Origin: Byssochlamys sp. IMV 00236
Taxonomy: Eukaryota > Ascomycota > Eurotiomycetes > Eurotiales > Thermoascaceae
Length of the DNA stretch: 33,207 bases
Assembly: GCA_001931875.2 (NCBI GenBank)
Contig: MSJH02000001.1
Location: 1 to 33,207, forward strand
Reading direction: 5' to 3'
A program made the position numbers and the translations under genes. This document shows positions 1-10,537 of this stretch, piece by piece. A model generated the notes under the pieces. That model saw only the letters and a program-made list of their open reading frames with translations, was not told the DNA's origin and ran no database searches. The first letter of the stretch is position 1. The number at the start of each line of letters is the position of its first letter.

Positions 1-9
1 ATATCATTC

Positions 10-35
10 AAAAAAAAAAAAAAAAAAAAAAAAAA
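10..35. repeat. 26-A homopolymer at the left window edge
   Basis: An uninterrupted run of 26 A begins nine bases into the window. With the 31-T run at the right edge it suggests that the window is a contig whose ends are set by homopolymers that break assembly. Nothing coding was recognised from here to the TLC gene at 823; that stretch is AT-rich and holds stop codons in the frames I read. Confidence 0.8.
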
Positions 36-822
36 GGCTAGTCATTTATTCATGCAGATATAGACTCAGTAAGGGACATATCCCTCGTTCATCATACATC
101 CCAAATAATGCAATAGATGAGAATATTATGCCGCTTTAGGTGTATCATGTGATCATCGTATCTACGCAGTCGTAAACCATCGCTTCTTTGTCATGGACCA
201 TAGCCACATAGGCTTACTTGACGTTATTTGTATTCGATTTATTTTGTTTTATTGATTTAGGAATCATTGATCACGAATACTTTATAATTTCTATGCACTC
301 TTGTTGAATTACCTCATCTTTAAAACGAAGGGTTATACCATTTAAACATCGTGTTAAGCTGTGTTCCCATCTATTAAAGCTTTGTAGCTTCTAAATAAAT
401 CTCTACTTTGTTCAATTCCGTTCAAGCAAATGATCTATTATGGACGAGAATAAAACACTATGGCACTACATGCATATAATCTTTCCCAGGGCCTATATAA
501 TACTAAGCCTGCCGCTGATCTCATGACCAATTTGAAAATGACACAAACTGACATTTACGGCGTACTATACTTATTGTTTGTCGCATGGATTATTCTCTTT
601 CTCTCTCTTTTTATGGATCATGTATAAGCTAAGAGCTAATTGTCTTGACGGGAAAAGCTCATACGTCCTATATCAGAACCAAAAAGAACTTTAGGTCTAT
701 TTTCATACATTACTTTAGATTGCCCTTTGCTTTTTTGTTTATCTAGGTTGTTTATACGAAATATTGTATGAGGGTATCCATTGCTCTTTTTTTTATTTCA
801 TAAGATACACATTGCTCTTCAT

Positions 823-1947
823 CTATTGTTTTTCCTTGATCGTTACCACTTCCTGTTGATGTTGTTGAGGGAATCTTTTACGTAACATCTTGATCATTCG
901 ACTGAACCACCAAAAATTTAAGCAGCTGGTGGCGAAATTGGCTGAGCCGTAGACTATCCAATCTAACGTATGTGTGAGATGATGATAGTACTTTTTTTTT
1001 AGAAAAAAAAAAACTTACAACGCAGAGGAACATGATCTTTGACTGCATAAACATCAACTATGAGAAATATTTGGATAAGTGACAAGGCTAATTGATGTTG
1101 AAGCTGTATACTTTACTCCACATTTTAACAGACATGACTGTACCAAATACGACTCGTGCACCAAAGAAGGTTAGTAGTAGAACAACACCATTAATCAATT
1201 GAATTCTTGAACCGGACCAGCCGATCTTATCCTATAATAAAACATGAGTGACATGAATGTTGTGGAGACTATTCCTTTTTTTACCATAAACCAATGGAAA
1301 TTTAAAAATATTGTGCTTAATTCATACATGAGAAAGATGGCACCGTAATAATTTACAAATGGACGCTAAAGATGATGTAAATAACAAGAAGGATATAATA
1401 CAAGACACTTACGAATGAAAATATAAAGACAGAGAATGATGCAATACCATGTAATACCATGCTTATACCTTGATCTTTGTAAAAGTAAATCGCAGTGATT
1501 GTATCCCATAAGAAGTAACTATTGTGGGGGTATTATATAAAAAAAAGCTCAATGTAAACTATATAGTACTATACCCGCAAGAGATGGAGTATATATCAGC
1601 AGCCCATTTTGTATATCCAAATACTCTATCATGCTCTAATGAATTATCAAAAAGGATAAAAAAGGATCCAACGACCACAGCTATGCAATGTACTGTAGAT
1701 ACAACATGGATATGCCAATTGGGTGCATTATACTAAAATAATGTAAACTTCTATATGTGTTTTGTATTAATGTATACTCTACTCCTTTGAAGAATTGAAA
1801 TGTCTTTGGAAACAAAACAGGTGAAAGTATTCTCGATATTTCATAGACAATAGTAAAGAACATGGCGGAAATAAGCACTGATTGCCAATGATACTTTAAT
1901 GTTGATAATGATAACTGATCTAATAGTTGATAAAAGGATGCGTTCAT
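823..1947 (-). CDS. TLC-domain multi-pass membrane protein (TMEM56/TLCD4-like)
   Basis: Seven exons give a 267-residue protein: 1947-1783, 1732-1575, 1518-1413, 1365-1285, 1231-1117, 1057-1019 and 962-823. All introns are GT-AG, 47-59 nt, and the frame closes exactly. The protein is strongly hydrophobic. It carries hallmarks of the TRAM/LAG1/CLN8 fold: a WHIHVVSTVHC segment after the first helix, RPFVNYYGAIFLMYELST in the middle, and LNFWWFSRMIKMLRKRF near the C-terminus. That last segment is followed by a short polar tail. TLC proteins sit in the ER or other endomembranes and are linked to lipid sensing or synthesis. This one resembles the TMEM56/TLCD group more than ceramide synthases, because no homeobox or Lag1p catalytic His-His pair was seen. 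The start at 1947 is the first Met before the first helix. Family assignment is firm; the substrate is unknown. Confidence 0.85.
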
Positions 1948-2457
1948 AGTGTTTAGAAGAGAAAAAGATGAAAGGGAAAAGCTCTCGTTTGATATGAATG
2001 GTTTTATATCATTATTGAAAGTCAGGTATTTATTATCCCCAAAAGATGAGGAGAAAAAAAGGTACGACCAACAGCTTAAAAGGAAAAAGGGGGATTCGGA
2101 GGTTATTGCAGAGAAAGAGAGAGAGAGAGATCGCTGTCACTCTGATATCACATGGATTTAACCTAAAACAGTGTTTTGATATATAACATAAATTGTATCC
2201 TTCTTTTCATAATTACATATACTTTCTGCTGTTGTTGTTAGCTCAGATCCCTTTTTTTGATTGCCAATAGCAATAACAAAAAAGACCTTGAAAATCTATT
2301 TTTAAGCCAAATGAACAAATTTGTGTCACACAACTTACACGCCAACAGATTCATTCTCCACGCTCAAATCAGTAAACGGTCAGTGTAGGGCGCGTTTAAC
2401 AATTATGCGCAGCAAAGTGTATTTTAGTGCTTTTCTCTCTTTTTTTAATTCTATAAT
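1948..2457. promoter_or_regulatory. divergent intergenic region between the TLC and MGMT genes
   Basis: About 510 nt separate the start codons of the two divergent genes, so it should hold both promoters. A short GA-rich microsatellite lies near 2111-2130. A 70-codon open frame at 1949-2161 is rich in Lys, Glu and Arg and looks like low-complexity chance. No specific regulatory element was identified. Confidence 0.4.
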
Positions 2458-3020
2458 ATGCCTTCCAAAACCATAACAAAATCTACAAAGATTACAAAGA
2501 TCAACAAGAGAAAAAAGGAAATTGTACAAACGTTCATCGCTAATAATAAGGATATTGATAGTAATGACCATCTTTATCATAAAAAAAAAAAAACCAAGCA
2601 TACTCACATTCAATAGCTCAAGTCTACTTTCCTATCTCTCAAAAAGAGCGTGAGTCTTTTATAAATCCAAAGACTGGAAAGACGGTCACTCCTTTTCAGT
2701 ATAAAGTGTATGATCTAGTAGCTCAAGTTCCAAAAGGACAAGTTACTTCTTATAAAGTATTGAGCGATACTTTGAAATCTGCGCCTCGAGCAGTGGGACA
2801 AGCGCTTCGGTTAAATCCCTTTTGTCCTTTACCCGTTCCTTGCCACCGAGTGATTGCATCTGATTTGACAATTGGAGGGTTTTCAGGAAGCTTTGGTGAT
2901 AGTCAATTGGTAGCAAACAAGAAGGCTATGCTTGAATTGGAAGGTTGTAGTTTTAATGAAAATTACGTGTTCAAAAATAATGTGGATGGAAGTCAAATAA
3001 TGTTTAAGGATTTTAAATAA
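2458..3020 (+). CDS. O6-methylguanine-DNA methyltransferase (MGMT/Ogt family), frame interrupted at an A13 run
   Basis: The C-terminal part, clearly coding to the TAA at 3018-3020, is the DNA-binding domain of MGMT. It has the active-site motif PCHRV, whose Cys accepts the alkyl group, the helix-turn-helix segment PRAVGQALRLNPFCPLP before it, and the IGGFSG loop after it. This suicide enzyme repairs O6-alkylguanine in the nucleus. The best start is ATG 2458, opening a Lys-rich N-terminus typical of fungal homologues. That frame reaches the run of 13 A at 2581-2593 and then meets TAG at 2613. The downstream frame (segment NQAYSHSIAQVYFPISQ onward) needs one more A. Either the run has lost one base (assembly error or real mutation), or a 38-nt intron at 2561-2598 is removed, which also restores the frame. 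That intron would be shorter than any other here and lacks a pyrimidine tract. Identity is secure; the 5' structure is not. Confidence 0.8.
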
Positions 3021-3067
3021 ATGTATATGTTGTATGGTGTATGTTGTGTATATGTATATGTCCTTCA

Positions 3068-5662
3068 TTAATGTCCATAATGATATACTTTTATGATGCC
3101 ATCTGCTCCTCCACTAATCATCCATGGGTAGCTTCGATGGAAATTCACACCTAATACACCCTCATTTCCTTTTCGTCGATGAGCAGAGAATTCTTGTACG
3201 TTCGTAAAACTATCCAAGTTCCAAATTCGTATCGCTGAATCATGACCTATCATAAAGGTATCTTTAGAGAAACTGATAATAATGGTAACTTGGTATATTA
3301 CCTCCTGATACTAAGGTATCATTTGTAGGATCAATGTCAAGACTAGTTACTGCATCCAAGTGACCAGATAATGTATTTATGCATTCACCTAAAGCAATAT
3401 AAGATTTCTCACGACCATTCTAGTGCTGTGATTCATACCTGTTCTCGTATCGAATACTTTGATATGACGGTCTTCATGCCCGGAAATAAGTAATGGCATA
3501 GTAGCATGTGTTACGATACGGTTAACCTGTGTGGCTCTTGTGTTATCTATTTCATAAACTGTTACAACAAACATTAGTTTAGCACACATGCGCCATCCTA
3601 CCGTAAGTTTCATCACTCTTCTTTAGAGATACGGCCACTTGACCCTTTTCAATATCATACACATTTATTTTTGCATTTGCAAATGAAATAGCAAGCTTGC
3701 CTATATCATGTTGGCAGAAATCAAGCGAAGTAGGTGCCACTAGTATCCAGTTAGCAAACAATAGACAAGCTGATCATGCTATACCTTTATCCCTTTGCGT
3801 TTCTCCTGATGATAATATACCGTCGATCGTCCAAGTGCTCTTTAACAAACTGCCTGAGCTCTGTGTATCCCATATTTTCACTGTCCTATCCGCTGATGCA
3901 GAGGCTAACAGGTCACCATGTGGTGATAATTTAAGATCCCAGATGGCATCCGTATGACCAACATAGGTTGCAAGACTAAGTGAAGGATCTACAGATGGTC
4001 AATTCAGTGAGAAAGCAAGATGGCAAGACTTACCAACTGGTGAGAATGGACCCCACTCTTCTGATGGCAATTTCCAAACACGAATGGTCGAGTCTAAAGA
4101 AGCAGAAAACACTCTATTTTGTAGGCTAGATATAGCAAGTGATGTCACAATGTTGGTATGTCCTCTAAAGGTAATGCTTGGATCTGCTTCTTCAAAGGAT
4201 CCTCTAATAAAAGCTAAGTTTCTCTCTCTCTTTCTTGATATATTATACTAAACTCACTTTTTACCAGCATTGCCGTCTTTTCCAGTTATTTTCTTTAGGT
4301 TCCATATCTTTACTGTACCATCATCTGATCCTGAAGCAGCGATCATTTCTTTAGGATGGAAATATACTGCTCTAACTGAATCAAGATGTCTGTATTGAAA
4401 TCAATAGCTATATCATCAATAAATCTAGGGGCATGCTTACCCTTTAATCGTCACACGCGTCTTCCATATCTTTTGTTGATTTTGTGGATGATTATCCATA
4501 GCTTCTCTAAGCTGATTTAAAGTTATGCTTATGTGTGGCTATGGTATATAATGAACTTACCTGATAAGAATCAAGATCGCCTCCTAATAGACTATCTTTG
4601 CTGCTTGATGTTCCTTTGCTGGCATTCTTCATCAACTTCATAACCTTATCTTCAGATACATTAAACTTTTCTTGGATTTCAGCGGACTACATTTTACTTG
4701 TATCAGCATATCTCTAACTCTTTTTTTTTTTTTAAAAAAATACCATCTCTTTGTTATTATCCGGTGATCTGCTCATATTATTCATCATTGCCACCTCATC
4801 CACATTAGCTGGTACTTCCAGTTCTTCCAACTCTTCCTTGGGTGGACTTGCTACTTCTTTAGGACTTGACGATACTGAACTTTGCTGGACTGCTTGCCTT
4901 CGTGCCTTTTGGGTACGTTGATTTGACTGTCCTTTTGGCAAAGGTGAATCTGTTCTAACAAACTTTGTTTGATCTATTGTAGAAGCTAATGCATTTGTAA
5001 GAGGAAGCTTTGTTGGAATAGTAGTCAAATAGTTGATTTCTTCAAGACAGCTGTTTATAAAAGAAGGGGGGATAAGCAAAAAAAGAAAGGAGTTGATATT
5101 TACATTGAGAAAATTACTTACGATTTTAACAGTTGTTTACTCTTTTCCCTTAGTTTGATATTGGTATCATTATCATCTTTACTGCTTTCTTCTAAAGAAC
5201 TTGCAGGAGTGCTAGAGCATTATGTATTCAATATCATTATCGCTAGGTTAATAAATATAAGCATGTACTTGCGTATCATAGGAGCGGTGGTTGCTCTGGT
5301 ATCTGTATCCTCCTCTTTATCAGAGTATCTCTTTCTGTTACGAATAGTTACTTTAGTAAAACTGATACATATTGTTTATTATAACAAAACCTTTCTTGTT
5401 TTAAAGCATATTCAAGCATCTTGACTCTCTTCATCAGAATCAACCTAGAGTTTTCAATTCCTTTTCTTTCACCTTCCAACAAGGCAATTCTGGCCTAAAC
5501 TACAAGTTGAGTGTATGAGTTTTGATGATGTGATGAAGTTACTTTTAATTCAGCTCTTTCAATAGTCCACTCATTTCTTTCGCGTTCAAATCTTCGCCAT
5601 TCTGCTTGTAAAAAGTGTAGTACACCAGGTAAAGTGTACTCTAAAGCCGCTTGTTCAGACAT
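3068..5662 (-). CDS. striatin-family WD40 protein (STRIPAK scaffold; Pro11/Far8 type)
   Basis: Fourteen exons give 637 residues: 5662-5543, 5494-5391, 5334-5269, 5211-5122, 5050-4744, 4686-4561, 4511-4441, 4389-4258, 4203-4034, 3988-3785, 3739-3602, 3558-3439, 3388-3302 and 3246-3068. The introns are 43-71 nt. The N-terminus has the striatin signature [20 protein letters not shown] followed by [12 protein letters not shown] and [10 protein letters not shown], the coiled coil that dimerises and binds PP2A A/C subunits. A Ser/Pro/Glu-rich linker follows. The C-terminal half is a WD40 propeller with repeats ending in [44 protein letters not shown] and ADGIIKVY. Striatins scaffold the STRIPAK phosphatase-kinase complex, which in fungi controls cell fusion, septation and sexual development. 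The start at 5662 is the Met next to the signature. The gene looks intact. Confidence 0.93.
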
Positions 5663-7625
5663 ACTTGAGAAAAAAGAAAAGAAAACAAAAAATATCGACC
5701 AAAAAAAGGAGAAAGTAAGCAAAAATGCCTTTGAACGTGACGTAACAGTGCTAGTAGTGTCCGTAGGGTGCGCCCAAGATATATGCATTGTTTGATCTCT
5801 ATGGAAACTCAGAAACTGAGCCTCAGACAAAGCGCTTTTTAGGACTGAAGCTTCTTGAGTGCATAAAATATCATGATTTCATTGACAAGGGAAACTATGA
5901 ATATGCGGATCATGTGAACAAAAAGATTGTGTTTAAGCCAAACTAAATCGATGTATGATTGGCTTAAAGTATCTCTGTGCCTCAGGAGTCTTTTGCTCTT
6001 TATCCTTCACATTTTGAATGGCTAATGTTCTGTTCACGCAAATACCCTTGACTCAGCGAGCATCTCATAACGTGTGAGATACCTTTCCGTATCGTTGCAC
6101 GGACAAAAAATGGAGGTTTTGTGAGGTGTTATCATCGAGCTTATCGTGAACAATACCCCTAACGTCGAATAGAGTGCCTTCAAGAGACCTGGTTGCACCT
6201 CTGCTATTCATTATGTGGTAGGCACTTCATGCGATCTGGTAACATGGCCCCAATGATCGCTATAGGTTTAGAGTATGTCTCATTGTAGGTAGTACAGCGA
6301 CGTGTTCTATACTTGGCGAAATTATGCTGGTCTAAGGTTATCGACTCTATTGGGCCCAAGAGTCTACCTCCGCAATGCTAGAACGAGCTTATGTCCTGCG
6401 AGGGATGATTCAAACTATGTTGAACGGAGATTTTTACTTCACAGACGAGCTTTGGATTGAGGTATCAGAGTGGGTGCCGAATTTATGAGGATGACAACGT
6501 AATAGCTCCTTTCTTAGTAAAGCCGTACTGTTTTGTTGTAAAACTGCTTTCATAAGTCTACGTAAAAAAAAATGGGCTAAATAATACCATTCATACTCTT
6601 TTAATCATAGTTGGAAAATTCACCATATGTAACATCACATTGGTAGAAGGATGATCGCGCAAGCCATAAATCATTTGCATACATTTGTTTTGGATGTTCC
6701 CAAACCTTTTCAGCTGAGAATGGGAAAACAAATTTATGGTTAGCTCATACTCCATTTGTGGGCGAACAATTTGAGCATAGAACCTAGAGGACAGAAGCTT
6801 TGAGAAGTCAATAGGGCTCAGTCAAATCGGCTTGAGCGTATTCATGGCGACAAGGACTTTAGTATAGTTACAGATCACTAACGATTCAGGATCCAGAAAA
6901 CCTCCAGGTTTGAATGGAACACCTAAATAAGCGAAAAGGCTGAGTACATGAAAAAAGAAGAAGCATTTCACAACTATTAGATATGTTCGAAAGTCATCCC
7001 TTCCATCAGTAGCAGATGATACAAGAATTAGATGTCTTCATTCTATGGTAAATATTCAAAGTAGTAGAGCAGGACCAGATATGGTATTTGGCTTATCTAT
7101 CGCATTCCGATAACAACGTTAACATTATCCTGATGTAATCAAGCTAGAGTAAATAAAAACCTTATTCAAACTATGGCTTAATGGCTGAAAGTTTTCATTG
7201 ATGATATACATGTTAAAATAAACCCTATTTACAAAAGTCCAGTTGCTGTTATTTGTTCAACATATGCCTGGTTCACAGCTAACCTTTGTGACTTTAGACC
7301 GAATACAGACTATTCATCCTAAACGCTAATGACCAAATAACAGTATAAGATCGTATTGCTTCGGCATGTGCTCAATATAATAAAAATCCAAAGCTAATTA
7401 TGGGTTAGGACTTTGATTTCGGGGAATAGTACACGTACACGTAACCTTCTATTGTTTGCGGCATGGAGATTCTCATTTACCCTGTGTTGCACTACCAATA
7501 GATGTACACAAAATTGAACCAATAGGAAATGTCCGTTTATTTTACAAGCTCAAAAAGGCTGGTAAAGCTGCTTTTTTTTTTCTGCCATTTCTTTCTTTTG
7601 AATAAACTTCTGTACATTTGTCAAG
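5663..7625. other. gene-poor 2-kb interval with transposon debris
   Basis: No intact gene was found between the striatin start and PHO88. The middle holds a decayed LINE reverse-transcriptase segment (6583-6950, minus). Patches of plausible peptide occur on the plus strand, for example near 5827-5943 and 6374-6480, but stops interrupt them and I could not identify them. The right end must contain the PHO88 promoter. Confidence 0.5.
6583..6950 (-). pseudogene. relic of a non-LTR (LINE) retrotransposon reverse transcriptase
   Basis: On the minus strand one frame from about 6950 to 6583 reads as the C-terminal side of a LINE reverse transcriptase. It has YLGVPFKPGG, the block that usually follows the RT palm, then SRFYAQIVRPQMEYELTI (compare the family's RPQLEYG-type motif) and the QNKCMQMIYGL segment. 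At least one in-frame TGA, inside 6813-6830, breaks it, and another TGA ends the recognisable part. The catalytic YxDD region, the endonuclease and the 3' tail are not recognisable upstream or downstream. It is a dead fragment. Confidence 0.7.
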
Positions 7626-8394
7626 ATGGGTTCTCCAAGCATCATTACCAATCCCTTGTTCAATGTGGGCTTCTTATTAGCTTCTATGCAACTAGCAAAG
7701 AAGGTAGATTGGAACGACCCTGACGTGTTGACTATGGCTCGTATTGGTTACTACAGTGCTCAACTTCTTGTTGTTGCCATGGCCTATGGTTTGATTACTT
7801 TGATTAGAAAAAAGAATGGTAAGTAACAAGATAAAGAGAAAGAGTTATGGAGAGAGAGAGAGAGATTGGGTCATCATGTCTAGCAGATTATGCTGCATGT
7901 CCAAGACAAATATGTGTGTGTGTGCGTTGTCAACAAGGAAAAATAGATGCCGAGATGCTAAATGATATCCGATGTATTTAGATACCACCGTCTTGACTTA
8001 TACACCCCCAGCTAAACCTGGCTTTGGTGCACCCGCACCTTCCGCTCCTGAAACGGTTACTACTACAATTCGCGATTATGATATTGATCAAGTCAAACAG
8101 TTCATCCAATCCACACTCACCTCCGTATTGATCATCTCTCTTATGCACTGGCAATTCAAGTTTACTCAGCCTCTTTTGATGCAATCTATCATGCCTATCA
8201 AGAACTTTTTGACTCATAAGGAGGCTTTAATTCATTTGTGGGGTGACAAGCCTGAAGGTAGCCTTGCTAGACCTTTCACTGTTGACAATCCTTTGGGTGG
8301 CCTTGCTAGTCTTCTTGGTGTCAGTGACCCTGCCGCTGCTCCTGCTACAAACAACACCAGTAGCAATGATGAAAGTCATGCTCATAGAGATTAA
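7626..8394 (+). CDS. PHO88: PHO88/SND3 family ER membrane protein
   Basis: Two exons (7626-7818 and 7982-8394) joined across a 163-nt intron give 201 residues. The order of blocks matches yeast Pho88/Snd3: an N-terminal helix (NPLFNVGFLLASMQLAKKVDW), a second helix around AQLLVVAMAYGLITLI, KKNDTTVLTYTPP exactly at the splice junction, TTIRDYDIDQVKQFIQS, the HWQFKFTQPLLMQSIMPIK block, and LIHLWGDKPEG.LARPF. Pho88 was first linked to phosphate transport; as Snd3 it belongs to the SRP-independent pathway that targets proteins to the ER membrane. The C-terminus is Ala/Asn/Ser-rich. The intron contains GA and TG microsatellites. The start is the first Met of the family alignment. Identification is confident. 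Confidence 0.92.
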
Positions 8395-8555
8395 AGGATT
8401 GAAGAACACTAAGGGATAATGCTGGATTGCAACAGACTAGAAATTCTTTATTACTGTAAAAAAAAAAAAAAAGATACAAATAAATAAAATGGGTTTACGC
8501 CAGAAAAAGCGTAAAAAAAAAGGAAGCTTATTACAATGTTAAATGAATAAATAAA

Positions 8556-10537
8556 TTAAAGGTTGCCTTGGTCCATTCTAGACATGACGTGTTGTATATC
8601 ATCTTCCTTTAGCACAGGTCCAATTTCTGAGCATTTTGCAACATCCTTGACAGCTTGATAAAGCTGATCTGTTGTGAATTCTTGAAATCGAGCATGTTGT
8701 GTGAGCTTGGACCAAATTTCAGGTGCAGTATACAGTCTTGTATTATCCTTAATCCTTTCAATTATTTCCTTATCCTTTGATCTTTGTGCTGGCTCTTTTC
8801 CTTCTTCATCATTTGGAATAGGATCCGTGACAAATGGTACAGGATAGTTACTGATTGAAAGATTCAATTTCCCCATTTGATCAAACAATGGCTCGCTCAA
8901 TAGACGGTCGAATGCATCATTACAGACTTCATCGCATAATCGTTTACAAAAGGCTTGCCCTTCGACATCGATATGACAGCCTAGCATATCGAGTTCAAGC
9001 TGACGCATGTTTCTACGCTGTGTGTTGGATGTGGACGTTGATTTATCATCGCTAAATATACTATCATCGTCCGCTGCTCCAGCATAGTTGGGTGTAAATG
9101 CTATGCCTGTACTAGATGAGCTCTGACTACCGACACTAATGACGCTATTTGCCTTTTTGACAATAGGTGAAGGTGATAGCTCAGTCCTTCTCGATGTCTC
9201 ATGTTTAGCTGAAGGCGGAAGGTTGTCAGGTGGGTATAATTGAACAGGTTCGATCGCTTCTACCTTGTTTACCTGTTTTGGTCCGTTGCTTGGGCGTAAA
9301 GAAGCTGGTGTACTGATCGAAAAAGTGTACTCGAGTGGTTGGTTGTTCAGAGGAGGCGATGAGAGCTTTTGTCTTGTTGATTTCTTTGGAGAGTGTGGCT
9401 TCGTCTGGGACGTTGGTGCTGGTTGAGGCGAGATACTTTGTCCTGCGTTTGCTATAACAGGAGACAGTGGATACTGATGAAGTGGTGCAGAAGCGAGTAA
9501 CATAGCGTTATTAACAATTGGAGAGGATGCTAAAGGAGAACCTGGAGATAAATAGGCTGATAAGAGAAAAGGTGTATGTGGTGCAGATACGACAGAACTT
9601 GGTAGTAATGGGGCAATGCTCGGGTAAGGCTGGGTACTACTGCCTGTGCTGTGATGGCGTTGATGGTGTTGTTGAAAGGAAGTTGGGGACGATGGTGAAA
9701 GCCCAATAGAGTGTGGGATAGCTGATAGAGGTGAAGAATAGGGAATTTGGGTACCCTTGAGTGCGTGATTTTCGGCTTCTAATCTATAAATGATTGATCT
9801 TAATTGATGATTCTCTCTTATCAGCTGAGCAGTAGCAACCAAGTGTGTATCTTGAACCTGTTTTAGCTTTGCTTCAAGTTCTTTTACATAACGCTCTTTT
9901 CTTTCCCTGAATGCTCTTTGAGCAGCTCTGTTCTGAGCTTTCCTTTTTATCTTTGGATCTTGTTCTGACTATTATTAAAAAAAAAGTGTTATCAATTCTG
10001 CGACGATAGATCTTGGATTTATCATTATTTACATCAGATAACTCTTCATCGGGCATTGGCTTTCTTCCAGGTCTTTTGTTTATTGACGAATCACTCTCTA
10101 AGGCAAACTATATTAGCTATGTATGACCTTGATGATCTTTGATTTACCTTGACTATAGTCTTCCTCCTCGTCGTTTAGACTGCTTACAGTAAACTCTTCT
10201 TTTTGCAGAGTGACATAGGTCTCACCATCGTTGTCCTCTGAGAAGAACAGATCAATATACAAATGTCTCCAGATAGTATATACTTACTCGCTGCTTTCAC
10301 AATGTTTCCTTCCAGTTCCTTCTTTTCAGCAACAGTAAATGATTCATCCCATTTCCTTTTTTCCTGACTAAGCGAATCTTTTCTTGATATACGAGTTGTC
10401 TCAGAAGGCGTTAATTGAGCAGAGTCAGAAGGTAGAGGCTCAATTGGATCATCCATTGGTTTGGATGGTGATAATGCTCTATGTGTTGTACCTGATTCAA
10501 TGACTTCTGCTGTATGCTTGTTGTTGTCCATTTTCAT
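8556..10537 (-). CDS. AP-1-like bZIP transcription factor (Yap1/Pap1 type)
   Basis: Four exons (10537-10288, 10237-10148, 10097-10033 and 9968-8556) give 605 residues. Before the basic region lies KRPGRKP, typical of fungal Pap1-type factors. The basic region is KAQNRAAQRAFRERKERYV (about residues 145-163), with NxxAQxxFR DNA-contact residues, followed by a leucine zipper. A long Ser/Pro/Gln-rich middle follows. Near residues 466-484 four Cys cluster (GCHID...FCKRLCDEVC), in the place of Yap1's n-CRD. The C-terminus (about 548-605) matches the PAP1/c-CRD fold, with YTAPEIWSKLTQH and AKCSEIGPVL. In yeast, disulfides between the two Cys regions block Crm1 export under oxidative stress. Here the C-terminal domain keeps only one Cys (581). 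An alternative start is the Met at 10531. The likely role is an oxidative or drug-stress response. Confidence 0.9.

Noticed and set aside
1058..1117. Apparent premature TAG in the TLC gene after the GTVMSVKMW block
   Set aside because: Using the GTAAAG donor at 1116 and the acceptor at 1058 restores the frame and gives the expected DVYAVKDHVPLRYW continuation, so the gene is intact.
1949..2161. 70-codon plus-strand frame rich in Lys/Glu/Arg
   Set aside because: Low complexity, partly a GA microsatellite, in a divergent promoter region. No family was recognised.
3697..3957. 86-codon plus-strand frame inside striatin
   Set aside because: It lies opposite the WD40 exons 9-11 and their introns; it is a shadow of the striatin coding strand.
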